Source: Rhodobacterales bacterium (GTDB lineage Bacteria; Pseudomonadota; Alphaproteobacteria; Rhodobacterales; Rhodobacteraceae). From it: a DNA stretch of 64,000 nucleotides. The position numbers and the translations under genes are program-made. The notes beneath the pieces are model-generated. The model was not told the DNA's origin and searched no databases. It worked only from the letters and a program-made list of their open reading frames with translations. The stretch lies in assembly GCA_002748265.1 (NCBI GenBank), contig PDRY01000014.1, positions 1-64,000 of the forward strand, written 5' to 3'. Positions 18,225 to 27,103 of this stretch are shown piece by piece. The stretch's first letter is position 1; each line of letters opens with the position of its first letter.

Positions 18225-18728
18225 TCAGGGCGTGATCAGGATCGGCGTGCCCAGCTTCACCATCGTGAAGATTTCGATCATGTGCTCATTGCTGACCGCG
18301 ATGCAGCCCGCAGTCCAATCAGGCTTGCCGACAAAAGGCGCGGTCGTGCCGTGGATGAAGATATCTCCGCCGGGATTGACCCCAGCCTCCCGCGCGCGTG
18401 CGTGGTCATGCGGCGCGGGGTAAGAGATCCCGATGGACAGGAAATATTCGCTGTTCGGGTTGCGGCGGTCGATATAGTAGAGCCCTTCTGGCGTGCGGCC
18501 ATCGCCGCGCTGCTGCTTGTGGCCCTCTGGCTCACTGCCCAGCTCCACTGGAAAGTCCTTCAGCGTTTGCTCGTTATGCAAAAGGAACAGGCGGCGTTTG
18601 CTCTTGTTCAGGACGATCGATGTGACTTCCGGGCCGTCGTAGCGATAGACCTGCCGACGCCGCCCGCAGGCGGCCAACAGCGCGCTTGCGCTCAGGGTTG
18701 AAAGAACGGTTCTGCGGGAAATCATCAT
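18225..18728 (-). CDS. L,D-transpeptidase (YkuD domain), lipoprotein type
   Basis: The 167-residue protein has a lipobox (LSASALLAAC) after SRRTVL, so it is probably a lipoprotein. The YkuD domain shows SKRRLFLL, GRTPEGLYYID, then the catalytic block HGTTAPFVGKPDWTAGCIAVSNEHM with conserved His, Gly and Cys. It resembles ErfK/YbiS-type wall enzymes. ATG 18728 has GAGG at nine bases; ATG 18725 is equally usable. The ATG at 18746 is in frame but lies before the signal sequence. Confidence 0.87.
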   Translation of the reverse strand: MMISRRTVLSTLSASALLAACGRRRQVYRYDGPEVTSIVLNKSKRRLFLLHNEQTLKDFPVELGSEPEGHKQQRGDGRTPEGLYYIDRRNPNSEYFLSIGISYPAPHDHARAREAGVNPGGDIFIHGTTAPFVGKPDWTAGCIAVSNEHMIEIFTMVKLGTPILITP

Positions 18729-18804
18729 CTGCTTTGGCCTCGTCATCGGTCTGTTGCCGGTTTGTCGCCAACCTAACCCAGAACGCGATTCCTTCACAGG
18801 GGGA

Positions 18805-19986
18805 TCACCGCGTCACGGCGGCAATTAGCTCAACATGATGTGACCAGCGGAACTGATCCACGACGTCGAGCCATTCGATGCGATATCCTGCTGCAAGCAG
18901 ACGCGCCGCGTCGCGGGCAAAGCTCACCGGGTTGCACGAGACATAGGCCAGGCGTGCCGGGCCGTGCTCCGCGATCTGCGCGACCTGAGCCTGAGCCCCC
19001 GCGCGCGGCGGGTCCAGAACGATGCCATCGAACGGCGCGAGATCGTCACCATCCAGCGGATTGCGGAACAGATCGCGCGTCTCGGTTGTCACCTTGTGCA
19101 GCCCCTGTGCCCCACGCCAACCGGCGTCGAGCGCCTCAAGCATCGCGCCCGATCCCTCTACGGCATGGACCCGCGCCGTTTCGGCCAGAGGCAGGGCAAA
19201 GGTGCCGCTGCCCGCGAAAAGATCCGCGATTTCGCTCGCTCCGGTCAGGGCCTCGCGCACACCGGCCACCAGAGCAGTTTCTCCGCTGGCCGTAGCCTGC
19301 AGGAACGCGCCCGGAGGCGGCACCACGCGGGCCTTGCCAAAGGGCTGAGCAGGCGGTTTGCGCGTGACGATGACCTCGTCTTCCAGGGTCAGCCGGGCGA
19401 TGTCGTGGCGCTGCGCCCAGCCCGACAGATCGACCCGATCCTGCGGTTCCGGCTCTTTCCCGCCGCTCACCTGCACGTCGGCCCCGGCGTCGCTGGCGGT
19501 GACGGTCAGGGCCAGCTCGCCCTTGCGCGACCCGGCCAGCGTGGTCAGCTCTTCGAGCGCGGGGATCAGGGCCCGGATCTGCGGCGCGATCACGGCGCAG
19601 TTGGGCGTCGCCACGATCTGATCCGATGCGCGGCCGTGAAATCCGACCAAGGCGCCCTTCTTGGTGCGCCGACCGGACAGTTTCGCGCGGCGGCGGCTCG
19701 CCGGGGGCGAGACATGGATCTTGCGCGGGGTCAGGTCGATCCCGTGGGCCGCAAGCGCCTTCACCACGATCCCCACCTTCCAGCGGGCGATCAGATCATC
19801 GCGGGCATGCTGCACGCTGCACCCGCCGCAGGTATTGAAATGCGGGCATGGCGCCTTCACCCGATCGGGCGACGGTGTGAGGATCCGGCCTTCGGCGTCG
19901 ATTTCCTCTCCGGGCAGGGTCCGCGGCCAGAGGCTTCCGTCCTCCGCCCGGCCCATGCCGTGATGGGTGAGCTGCTCAATCCGCAC
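18805..19986 (-). CDS. TrmA/RlmD-family RNA 5-methyluridine methyltransferase
   Basis: The 393-residue protein has a 4Fe-4S cluster motif (CPHFNTCGGC, near residue 45) as in RlmD/RumA. It also has the SAM-binding segment ADLFAGSGTFALPLA, the DPPRAG motif, and the catalytic SCNP near the C-terminus, ending in QFRWSHHVELIA. It methylates uridine C5 in rRNA or tRNA; which site is not decidable. GTG 19986 (VRIEQLTHHGMGRA) is chosen because homology starts there. It overlaps the end of the upstream ABC transporter gene by 11 bases, so coupling is likely. The N-terminal TRAM domain looks shortened. Confidence 0.85.
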   Translation of the reverse strand: MRIEQLTHHGMGRAEDGSLWPRTLPGEEIDAEGRILTPSPDRVKAPCPHFNTCGGCSVQHARDDLIARWKVGIVVKALAAHGIDLTPRKIHVSPPASRRRAKLSGRRTKKGALVGFHGRASDQIVATPNCAVIAPQIRALIPALEELTTLAGSRKGELALTVTASDAGADVQVSGGKEPEPQDRVDLSGWAQRHDIARLTLEDEVIVTRKPPAQPFGKARVVPPPGAFLQATASGETALVAGVREALTGASEIADLFAGSGTFALPLAETARVHAVEGSGAMLEALDAGWRGAQGLHKVTTETRDLFRNPLDGDDLAPFDGIVLDPPRAGAQAQVAQIAEHGPARLAYVSCNPVSFARDAARLLAAGYRIEWLDVVDQFRWSHHVELIAAVTR

Positions 19987-21823
19987 CGATGAAGCCTCCT
20001 GACTGCCGCTCCCAGAAGCGGGCGTAAAGCCCGCCTTGTGCCAGCAGCGCGTCAGGAGTTCCATCCTCTGCGATCCGGCCCTGATCCAGCACGATGATCC
20101 GGTCCATATCGGCCAGCGTGGACAGCCGGTGCGCAATGGCGATCACCGTCTTGCCCTCCATTGCCGCTTCCAGAGCCTGCTGGATCTGCGCCTCAACCTC
20201 GCTGTCGAGCGCGCTTGTCGCCTCGTCCAGAACAAGGATCGGCGCATCCTTCAGCAGCGCCCGCGCCAGAGCGATCCTCTGGCGCTGACCGCCGGACAGC
20301 TTCACGCCCCGCTCGCCCAGATGGGCGTCATAGCCGGTGCGCCCCTTGTGATCGCGCAGGGTCAGGATGAACTCATGCGCCTCGGCCCGGCGGGCGGCGT
20401 CGATCATCTCGTCTTCCGAAGCATCGGGCCGCCCGTAAAGGATGTTGTCCCGTGCAGAGCGATTGAACATCGCGGTTTCCTGCGTGACCATGCCGATCTG
20501 CTTGCGCAGCGCTTCCTGGCTCAGATCGCGCACATCGTGGCCACCGACGATCACCGCGCCCTCTTCGGTGTCGAAGAGCCGCAGCAGCAGCGACACGAGC
20601 GTGGATTTCCCTGCACCCGAAGCGCCGACCAGCCCCAGCTTCTGCCCGGCGGGCACGGTCAGATCGATGTCCTGAACGCCGCCGGTCTCTCCGCCATAGG
20701 CAAAGGTCACGTCCCGAAACCGCACGGTCGGGTCGATTTGGGTGGGCGACAGCGCGCCGGGCTTGTCGATCAACCCATGGGCCGGAGACAGCGTTTGCAT
20801 GCCGTCCTCGACCTCTCCGATATGGGCGTAGATCATCATCAGGGTCCAGCTGACCCAGCCGGTCATCTGGCTCAGCCGCAGACCCATGGCGCCGATCGCG
20901 GTCAGCTCTCCGGGGGTGACGACACCGCCGGCCCAGGCCCAAAGGCCCGTTCCGACCAGCCCAACCGGCAACAACCCCGCCAGAGCGATGAGCCCGGCCC
21001 GGAACAGCACCGCCAGCCGCCCGTGATCGAGCGAGCGATCCCGCAGGAAGCCCATGGCCCCCAACGCGGCACGGTCTTCGTGATCGTCCAGAGCGAACAG
21101 TTTGACCGTCTTGATGTTGGTCACTGTGTCCACCACCTGCCCCGTCACCATGGCCCGCGCCGAAGCGCGCTTGGCCGCCAGCTCCCGCAGGCGGGGCAGG
21201 AAGAACCGCAAGAACCCGGCATAGAGCAGCATCCACCCCACCAGCACCAGCAGCAGAACCGGGGACAGGCCCGCGACGAACGCGCCAATGGCGAGCACCG
21301 AAGAGATCGCGAAAGAGCCCACGTTGATGCTCTCATTGACCGATTCCGTCATGGAATTGGCCGTCTGCATCTGCTTTTGCGTGATCCGCCCGGCGAAATC
21401 ATTGTCAAAGAAGCTGACCGATTGCCCCAGCGTGTGCCGGTGCAGCCGCGACAGGATCAGGTTGAACAGATTGGGCTGCACGGTCACCGATTGCGTGAGC
21501 CCCGCAAAACCAAAGGCCAGCGGGCGCAGGACCAGGATCAATGCCGCTCCGCCCAGCAGCAGCGCCCAGTGCTGCGCCACAAAGCCCGAGACAGGCCCCG
21601 CCACTGCCGCGTCGATCACAGCGCCAAGGGCGATCATCATGGTGACCTCGATCACCCCGACAGAGGCGTTCGCCACCACAGCAATCGCAATCGCCCGCCC
21701 CGCCCCGGCCAGGCACCAACGGTAGAACGCCCAGAGCCGACTGGGCGGCGCGCTGTCCGCCGGGGCCTGGTAGTCGATCAGGCCTGCGGCCCACCCCGAT
21801 ACGCGATTCCATTGCGGCGTCAT
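19976..21823 (-). CDS. ABC exporter half-transporter (second of a pair)
   Basis: The 615-residue protein fuses a six-helix membrane domain (about residues 30-330) to an ATPase domain. Walker A is GASGAGKSTLVSLLLR, the signature is KLSGGQRQRIALARALL, and Walker B is ILVLDEATSALDSE with the catalytic Glu intact; a switch His follows in IAIAHRLSTL. It is of the MsbA/lipid-drug exporter type. ATG 21823 overlaps the stop of the upstream half-transporter (ATGA), so a heterodimer is likely. The substrate is unknown. Confidence 0.92.
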   Translation of the reverse strand: MTPQWNRVSGWAAGLIDYQAPADSAPPSRLWAFYRWCLAGAGRAIAIAVVANASVGVIEVTMMIALGAVIDAAVAGPVSGFVAQHWALLLGGAALILVLRPLAFGFAGLTQSVTVQPNLFNLILSRLHRHTLGQSVSFFDNDFAGRITQKQMQTANSMTESVNESINVGSFAISSVLAIGAFVAGLSPVLLLVLVGWMLLYAGFLRFFLPRLRELAAKRASARAMVTGQVVDTVTNIKTVKLFALDDHEDRAALGAMGFLRDRSLDHGRLAVLFRAGLIALAGLLPVGLVGTGLWAWAGGVVTPGELTAIGAMGLRLSQMTGWVSWTLMMIYAHIGEVEDGMQTLSPAHGLIDKPGALSPTQIDPTVRFRDVTFAYGGETGGVQDIDLTVPAGQKLGLVGASGAGKSTLVSLLLRLFDTEEGAVIVGGHDVRDLSQEALRKQIGMVTQETAMFNRSARDNILYGRPDASEDEMIDAARRAEAHEFILTLRDHKGRTGYDAHLGERGVKLSGGQRQRIALARALLKDAPILVLDEATSALDSEVEAQIQQALEAAMEGKTVIAIAHRLSTLADMDRIIVLDQGRIAEDGTPDALLAQGGLYARFWERQSGGFIGAD

Positions 21824-23655
21824 GCGTCTTCTCCCAGAAACCCGCCGGACTGGTGCGTCCAGAGCCCGGCATAGATCCCGCCCTTGGCCAAAAGAGCCTC
21901 ATGCGGGCCGTCTTCGACGATGCGGCCTTTGTCCAGAACCACGATCCGATCCATCCGGGCGATGGTGGACAGCCGGTGCGCAATGGCGATCACCGTCTTA
22001 CCTTCCATCATGCCGGACAGGGTGTCCTGAATGGCGGCCTCTACCTCGCTGTCGAGCGCGCTTGTCGCCTCATCGAGCACGAGGATAGGGGCATCCTTCA
22101 GGATCACCCGCGCAAGCGCAATCCTCTGCCGCTGCCCGCCGGACAACTTCACGCCGCGTTCTCCGACCAGCACGTCATAGCCGCTGCGACCTTCGCTGTC
22201 GGTCAGCGTCTCAATGAAGTCATGGGCCTGAGCCTGACGGGCGGCCTCGATCATCTGAGCATCGCTGGCGCCGACGCGGCCATAAAGCAGATTATCCCGG
22301 ATGGAGCGGTGCAGAAGGCTGCTTTCCTGCTGCACCATGCCGATCTGCTGGCGCAGGCTGTCCTGGGTCACGGCGCTCACAGGCTGACCATCGATCAGAA
22401 TGCGGCCCTGCTCTGCGTCGTAGAACCGCAACAGCAGCTTCACGAGCGTGGATTTCCCCGCACCAGAAGGCCCGACCAGACCGATCTTCTCCCCCGGCTT
22501 GACGGTGAGCGACACGCCATCGAGCCCCCCCGCCCCGCGGCCGTAATGGTGGCTGACGGCATCAAAGCGCACCTCGCCTGTCGTCACCTGCAAGGCGGGC
22601 GCGGCGGGCGCGTCCGTCAAGGTCACGGGCTGCGAAATCGTCTCAAGCCCTTCTTCGACGATGCCCATATTCTGGAACAGGGTCGAAAGCGCCCACATGA
22701 TCCAGCCGGTCATGGCGTTCATCCGCAGTGTCAGCGCCGTTGCCGCCGCAACGATCCCGATGCTGGCGGCGCCCGTGCTCCACAGCGCGATGGCCCAGCC
22801 GACAACGCCGACGATCAAAACGCCGTTCAACACGACCAAAGCCACGTCCATCGTGGAATAGACCCGCATTTCGGCGCGGAACGTGTCAACGGTGCCTTCC
22901 ATCGCGTCGCGCGCATAGTCCAACTCGCGGCCCGCATGGGCGAACATCTTGACCGAATGGATATTGGTGTAGCTGTCCACGACCCGCCCGGTCAGGGTGC
23001 TGCGCGCCTCGCTCGCCGCTTTGGATGCGGGCCCCACCCGGCGGAGCGTCCACCGCATCAGCACAAGATAGGCCGCAAACCACAGGCCCAGCGGGATCAA
23101 CAGCCGCGGATCCGCCGCGAACAGCAAAACCCCCGCGCCGATGACATAGGCGAGGGCATAGGTCACCGCGTCAAAGACCTGGAACGCGATCTCTCCGGCT
23201 GAGGACGGCGCCTGCATGATCCGGTTGGCGATGCGCCCGGCGAAATCGTTCTCGAACCAGCCGATGCTTTGCCGCATGACGTGGGAATGCGCGCGCCACC
23301 GGGTCAGAGCGACCACGTTGGGAAGCATCGCGTTGTTGATCACAGCAATGTCGAGCCACTGCATCAACGGCCGAATAACGAGGATAAAGGCCGCAGTCCC
23401 GGCAAGCGCCCAGCCGTGGGTGCTCCAGAACGCATCGGCGGGGGTCTCGGACAGCCAGTCCACGACCTGGCCCAGAACGGCCACCAGCACGATTTCGATC
23501 ACCGCGACGATCAGGGACAGGATCCCGGCGGCCCAGAAGATCGTCCGGAACGGGCGGGCATGGCTCAGCAGCCACGGCCAGAGTTTGCGCGGCGGGGTAT
23601 TGGTTTCGGAATGATCCGTGAACGGATCGACAAGGTTTTCAAAGAAACGAAACAT
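21820..23655 (-). CDS. ABC exporter half-transporter (first of a pair)
   Basis: The 611-residue protein has the same architecture as its neighbour: membrane domain (about 35-325), then ATPase domain. Walker A is GPSGAGKSTLVKLLLR, the signature is KLSGGQRQRIALARVIL, and ILVLDEATSALDSE has the Glu present. Both partners keep full catalytic sites, unlike many asymmetric heterodimers. ATG 23655 (MFRFFENLVDPF) has GGAG at seven bases; an in-frame ATG at 23685 is less likely. A possible leader peptide and hairpin lie just upstream, suggesting inducible expression. Confidence 0.9.
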   Translation of the reverse strand: MFRFFENLVDPFTDHSETNTPPRKLWPWLLSHARPFRTIFWAAGILSLIVAVIEIVLVAVLGQVVDWLSETPADAFWSTHGWALAGTAAFILVIRPLMQWLDIAVINNAMLPNVVALTRWRAHSHVMRQSIGWFENDFAGRIANRIMQAPSSAGEIAFQVFDAVTYALAYVIGAGVLLFAADPRLLIPLGLWFAAYLVLMRWTLRRVGPASKAASEARSTLTGRVVDSYTNIHSVKMFAHAGRELDYARDAMEGTVDTFRAEMRVYSTMDVALVVLNGVLIVGVVGWAIALWSTGAASIGIVAAATALTLRMNAMTGWIMWALSTLFQNMGIVEEGLETISQPVTLTDAPAAPALQVTTGEVRFDAVSHHYGRGAGGLDGVSLTVKPGEKIGLVGPSGAGKSTLVKLLLRFYDAEQGRILIDGQPVSAVTQDSLRQQIGMVQQESSLLHRSIRDNLLYGRVGASDAQMIEAARQAQAHDFIETLTDSEGRSGYDVLVGERGVKLSGGQRQRIALARVILKDAPILVLDEATSALDSEVEAAIQDTLSGMMEGKTVIAIAHRLSTIARMDRIVVLDKGRIVEDGPHEALLAKGGIYAGLWTHQSGGFLGEDA

Positions 23656-23693
23656 CAGGGGCTCCGGAAGGGAGTGAATAGGCATGATGGGGG

Positions 23694-23712
23694 CGTGGCA
23701 AGACCTGCCACG
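23694..23712 (-). promoter_or_regulatory. Hairpin between leader peptide and ABC exporter gene
   Basis: A perfect 7-bp stem CGTGGCA/TGCCACG with a 5-base loop begins 11 bases after the leader stop codon and ends 38 bases before the exporter ATG. There is no T-tract, so if it is regulatory it would act on translation or RNA stability. Confidence 0.4.
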
Positions 23713-23722
23713 GACAGGCAGA

Positions 23723-23758
23723 TCAACCGAGGGGGGTTGGGATCCTGTCGTTCATCAT
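23723..23758 (-). CDS. Possible 11-codon leader peptide (MMNDRIPTPLG)
   Basis: This very short frame has a near-perfect ribosome site AGGAGG, six bases before the second of two ATGs (23758 and 23755), and ends in TGA. It contains a Pro-Thr-Pro segment, of the kind that can slow ribosomes. It lies 67 bases upstream of the ABC exporter pair with a hairpin in between. The layout resembles translation-attenuation leaders of antibiotic-response genes. Only the ribosome site, frame and hairpin are seen; function is inferred. Confidence 0.4.
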   Translation of the reverse strand: MMNDRIPTPLG

Positions 23759-23891
23759 GCACCTCCTGATATGAGTCGCTTAGGGTGTAGCGAAGTAAAA
23801 CGGTTCTGCCTAGGGGGTTTACCAAGGGGGCTCCGTTCAGAGGCAGGCGCTTGCCTAAGCAGGCCCGACCCACGCCCTGACAGAGCACGGA

Positions 23892-25031
23892 TTACTCCAA
23901 AGCGCTCGCCTTCAGCGCCGCCGCATCCAGCGTGAACCCCGAACCGATCCACGCAGCCTCCGCCTTTTTCAGGGCGGCACCCAGGGCAGGGCCAGACAGG
24001 TCCGGCATCAGATCGCGCGCCGTCAGGGGGAAGTGCTGCGCAGCGCCGTGCCGCGCGGCGTCGATCCCCTCCACGGGCTGGACCAGCACCGCCGCCCGAA
24101 GCAGCAGCACATCCCGCGCGCCCTCAAAACCCAGCCGATAGCCCAGCTCTGCCGCGTCCATGGTCGACCCTACGCCGCCTGTCAGGGCCGCAAGCGCGCC
24201 CTCCTGCGCCTTGCTCAGCCGCAGCCGCGCGGGCACGTCTTCTCCGCCCAACGCGGCGAGCCGCCGGATCGGATCGGGGGTCTGCCCCTGCTCCAGATGC
24301 ACCAGCGGCGCCAGAGCCACGGGATCCGCCCCCGGCAGCACGCGCCAGAGCACACCGCTCTGAGCCATCGCGGCGACAGAGGGGGCCGGATCGGGCGCCG
24401 CGAGCAGCTTGAGCATCTCCTGCCCGATCCGCTCTTTTGCCAGGCCCTCGATCCCGTCAGCCAGCACCGCGCAGGCGGAAAGCCCATCGGGATCGAACCC
24501 GTCGCCATACCAGGCGGTAAAGCGGAAGAAGCGCAGGATGCGCAGATAGTCTTCGCGGATGCGCTGTTCTGCATCGTCGATGAACCGCACTTTGTGCGCG
24601 TGCAGATCCGGCAGACCGCCCAGCGGGTCCATGACATCGCCCCGCGCATCGCAGTAGAGCGCATTCATCGTGAAATCCCGGCGCCGCGCGTCCTCTTCGA
24701 CGGTATCGGCAAAGGCGACAACCGCGCGGCGGCCGTCGGTTTCCACATCGCGGCGGAAGGTCGTGATCTCATAGGGGGCGTGGCCTGCCACCACGGTCAC
24801 CGTGCCATGGTCGATCCCGGTGGGCACCGCTTTGAGCCCGGCGCTCTGCGCCAGCTCCATCACCTGCTGCGGGCGGGCATCGGTGGAGATGTCCAGATCG
24901 CTGACCGGCGCATCCAGCAAGGCATTGCGCACGCAGCCCCCCACAAAGAGCGCCTGGTGACCCGCGCGCTCCAGCATCCCGGTCACGGCACGCGATGCGT
25001 CACTACTGAGCCAATCAGAGACGATCTTCAT
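23892..25031 (-). CDS. CCA tRNA nucleotidyltransferase / poly(A) polymerase family
   Basis: The 379-residue protein has the nucleotidyltransferase head: LFVGGCVRNALL and SDLDISTDA with the metal-binding Asp pair near residue 50. The following RRDFTMNALYCD, DPLGGLPDLHAHKVRFI and IREDYLRILRFFRF are also characteristic. Members add CCA to tRNA 3' ends or polyadenylate RNA; in alphaproteobacteria a single such enzyme is the likely CCA-adding enzyme. The C-terminal half is helical. ATG 25031 overlaps the end of the upstream NUDIX gene by four bases (ATGA), so both are translated from one message with hslO. Confidence 0.9.
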   Translation of the reverse strand: MKIVSDWLSSDASRAVTGMLERAGHQALFVGGCVRNALLDAPVSDLDISTDARPQQVMELAQSAGLKAVPTGIDHGTVTVVAGHAPYEITTFRRDVETDGRRAVVAFADTVEEDARRRDFTMNALYCDARGDVMDPLGGLPDLHAHKVRFIDDAEQRIREDYLRILRFFRFTAWYGDGFDPDGLSACAVLADGIEGLAKERIGQEMLKLLAAPDPAPSVAAMAQSGVLWRVLPGADPVALAPLVHLEQGQTPDPIRRLAALGGEDVPARLRLSKAQEGALAALTGGVGSTMDAAELGYRLGFEGARDVLLLRAAVLVQPVEGIDAARHGAAQHFPLTARDLMPDLSGPALGAALKKAEAAWIGSGFTLDAAALKASALE

Positions 25032-25609
25032 GCCATCGCCTCGGCCAAAGCGCGCAGCATCCGGGCGGTCGCGCCCCAGATGTAATAGGGCCCCCACGGG
25101 ACGGTGTAGTAGTAGCGCGGCATCCCCTTCCAGCGGCGGGATTGCACGCGGAACCGGGCCGGGTCGGTCACATGAGCCAGCGGCACGCGGAACACCTCCG
25201 CGACCTCGCCCGCTTCGGGCACCGGATCGAACGGCTTGATCCGCGCGAGCACCGGAGTGACCGTGTAGCTGGTCACCGTCTCATGAGCTGGCAGGGTGCC
25301 CAGAACCTCCACAGCGTCGCGGGGCAAGCCGACCTCTTCCTGGGCTTCGCGCAGGGCACAGACCACGGCGTCCGCATCCTCGGGGTCCTGCCGCCCGCCG
25401 GGAAAAGCGATCTGGCCGGGATGGTGTTGCAGCCGCGCGCTGCGCTGCGTGAGAAGCAGATGCCCGGCGTCATCCACCCCGATCAGCACCGAGGCGGGTT
25501 TGAGCACCCGGCCCTCAGGCAGAACGATACCGGGGTTCAGATCGAAATCCGACGTCGCCTGCCGCGCCCGCTCCGGCGCGGCGGCCAGGCGGGCAAAGAG
25601 ATCAGCCAT
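25028..25609 (-). CDS. NUDIX hydrolase, coenzyme A pyrophosphatase type
   Basis: The 193-residue protein resembles YeaB/NudL-type CoA diphosphatases. VLIGVDDAGHLLLTQRSARLQHHPGQIAFPGG is followed by the NUDIX box G-x5-E-type segment DADAVVCALREAQEEVGL, with REAQEEVG intact. The LxxHPGQIAFPGG form before the box is characteristic of the CoA-hydrolysing group. It would cut CoA into 4'-phosphopantetheine and 3',5'-ADP. It is coupled by short overlaps to hslO upstream and the CCA enzyme downstream. Confidence 0.9.
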   Translation of the reverse strand: MADLFARLAAAPERARQATSDFDLNPGIVLPEGRVLKPASVLIGVDDAGHLLLTQRSARLQHHPGQIAFPGGRQDPEDADAVVCALREAQEEVGLPRDAVEVLGTLPAHETVTSYTVTPVLARIKPFDPVPEAGEVAEVFRVPLAHVTDPARFRVQSRRWKGMPRYYYTVPWGPYYIWGATARMLRALAEAMA

Positions 25610-26579
25610 CCGCTTCGAACCCCAGCGTGGCCGGGTCCAGCACGTAATGCGCCCCGCAGAACTGGCAATCCGCTGTCACGGTGCCGTCCTGCTTGGTCAT
25701 GTGGGCGATGTCCTTGGCCGAATAGATCGACAGGGACTGCCTCACCCGCTCTTCCGAACAGGTGCAGCCGAATTTCACGGGCTGCGGATCGAAGACACGC
25801 GGGGTTTCCTCGTGGAACAGGCGCAAGAGCAGGTCGGTCGGCTTGACCACCGGGCCGATCAGCTCAAGGTCTTCGACCGTGTCCAGCAGGATATTCACGC
25901 GGCCCCAGTTTTCGGCCTCATCGGCATCGAGCAGATCGCTCGCGGCCAGAAGCCCCGCCTCGCCCGAGCCCTCTTCGCCCATCCGTGCGGGGGCTTTGGG
26001 CATCTGCTGAAGCATCACGCCCCCCGCGCGCCAATGCTCCCCGCGGCCGGGCAGCAGCGTCTTGCCGTAAGACAAGGCGAACCGGGTCGGGATCTGTTCG
26101 GACTGGGCGAAATAGGTCTGAGCACAAGCGGCCAGAGAGCCCCCCGCGATCGGCGTGATCCCCTGATAAGGCGTGGTGCCCGTGCCCTGGTCGATCAGGA
26201 TCGCGAAGTAGCCCTTGCCGGCCTGGCTGAAGGGATCGGCGCTCTGGTCCAGCTTTTCGTCATCGAAACTGGCATAGGCCCGGATCCGGGCCGGAGCGCC
26301 CTCTTCGGTCGGGGCGTAGTAATCGGTGGCGATCAAACGGGCCGGACCGTCTCCGCGCAGCTGCAGGGACAGCTTCCAGCGGAGCTTCATCGTCTGGCCG
26401 ATCAGCGCGGTCAGCAGGGTCATCTGCGCGACCAGCTCTTCGATGGACGCGGGGTAGTCATGTTGCGAAAGCACCTGATCCAGCACACCGTCCAGACGGG
26501 CCACACGCCCGCGCACGTCGGAAGCGTCAAGCTGGAAGGGCAGGACGGTGTCGTCCCAGTCGATGATGGCGTCTGTCAT
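25602..26579 (-). CDS. hslO: Hsp33 redox-regulated chaperone
   Basis: Hsp33 holds unfolding proteins during oxidative heat stress. The 325-residue cytoplasmic protein has the family core (LLTALIGQTMKLRWKLSLQLRGDGP; YQGITPIAGGSLAACAQTYFAQSEQIPT). The C-terminal redox switch reads FGCTC, then DCQFCGAHY, giving the CxC...CxxC zinc site. All four cysteines are present. It heads a three-gene overlapping cluster with the NUDIX and CCA enzymes, an order common in Rhodobacteraceae. Confidence 0.95.
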   Translation of the reverse strand: MTDAIIDWDDTVLPFQLDASDVRGRVARLDGVLDQVLSQHDYPASIEELVAQMTLLTALIGQTMKLRWKLSLQLRGDGPARLIATDYYAPTEEGAPARIRAYASFDDEKLDQSADPFSQAGKGYFAILIDQGTGTTPYQGITPIAGGSLAACAQTYFAQSEQIPTRFALSYGKTLLPGRGEHWRAGGVMLQQMPKAPARMGEEGSGEAGLLAASDLLDADEAENWGRVNILLDTVEDLELIGPVVKPTDLLLRLFHEETPRVFDPQPVKFGCTCSEERVRQSLSIYSAKDIAHMTKQDGTVTADCQFCGAHYVLDPATLGFEADG

Positions 26580-26648
26580 GGCGGTCCTCTTGGCGGGGTC
26601 AGGCTGACCATATAGTCAAGCAGGGACAAAGGTCCAAGGAGCCTCGCC

Positions 26649-27089
26649 ATGATCCCCCGTTTCGGGCGCCCGCCCCAGCCCGGCCAAAGCTACCGGCCCC
26701 GCCCAGGTGTCTATGCAATCCTGCTGGATCACCGGGGGCTTCTGGCCACCTGGCAAGGCGGCATCCACGAGGAAATCCAGCTCCCCGGCGGGGGGATCGA
26801 CCCGGGTGAAAGCCCGCTTCAGGCCCTGCACCGCGAGGTGATGGAGGAAACCGGCTGGATCATCGCCCAGCCCCGGCGCGTGGGGGCACATCGGCGGTTC
26901 ACCTATATGCCCGAATACGACCGCTGGGCAGAGAAGATCTGTTCGATCTACCTCGCCCGTCCGGTGCGGCAGCTCCGACCGCCGTCAGAGCCGGACCACT
27001 TCCCGCTTTGGCTCGATCCGGCCGAGGCTGTGCGCCTGCTGGCCACCGAAGGCGATGCGGCGGTGTTGGCGCAGCTGCTGGGAGCTTAG
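26649..27089 (+). CDS. NUDIX hydrolase
   Basis: The 146-residue protein carries the NUDIX box in order: ELQLPGGGIDPGESPLQALHR with EVMEETGW following, and all Glu metal ligands present. It starts MIPRFGRPPQPGQSYRPRPGVYAILL. Members hydrolyse nucleoside diphosphates linked to another moiety; the substrate is not known. It ends 14 bases before the end of ilvA on the opposite strand, and lies divergent to hslO. Confidence 0.9.
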   Translation: MIPRFGRPPQPGQSYRPRPGVYAILLDHRGLLATWQGGIHEEIQLPGGGIDPGESPLQALHREVMEETGWIIAQPRRVGAHRRFTYMPEYDRWAEKICSIYLARPVRQLRPPSEPDHFPLWLDPAEAVRLLATEGDAAVLAQLLGA

Positions 27090-27103
27090 GGCGATACAGG
27101 CCC

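Noticed and set aside
20036-23202. Two long plus-strand open frames opposite the ABC exporter genes
   Set aside because: Shadows of conserved ABC genes on the other strand; no motifs or ribosome sites.
23655-23888. 77-codon minus-strand frame before the ABC exporter gene
   Set aside because: It overlaps the better-supported leader peptide in another frame, has no ribosome site and no recognisable features.
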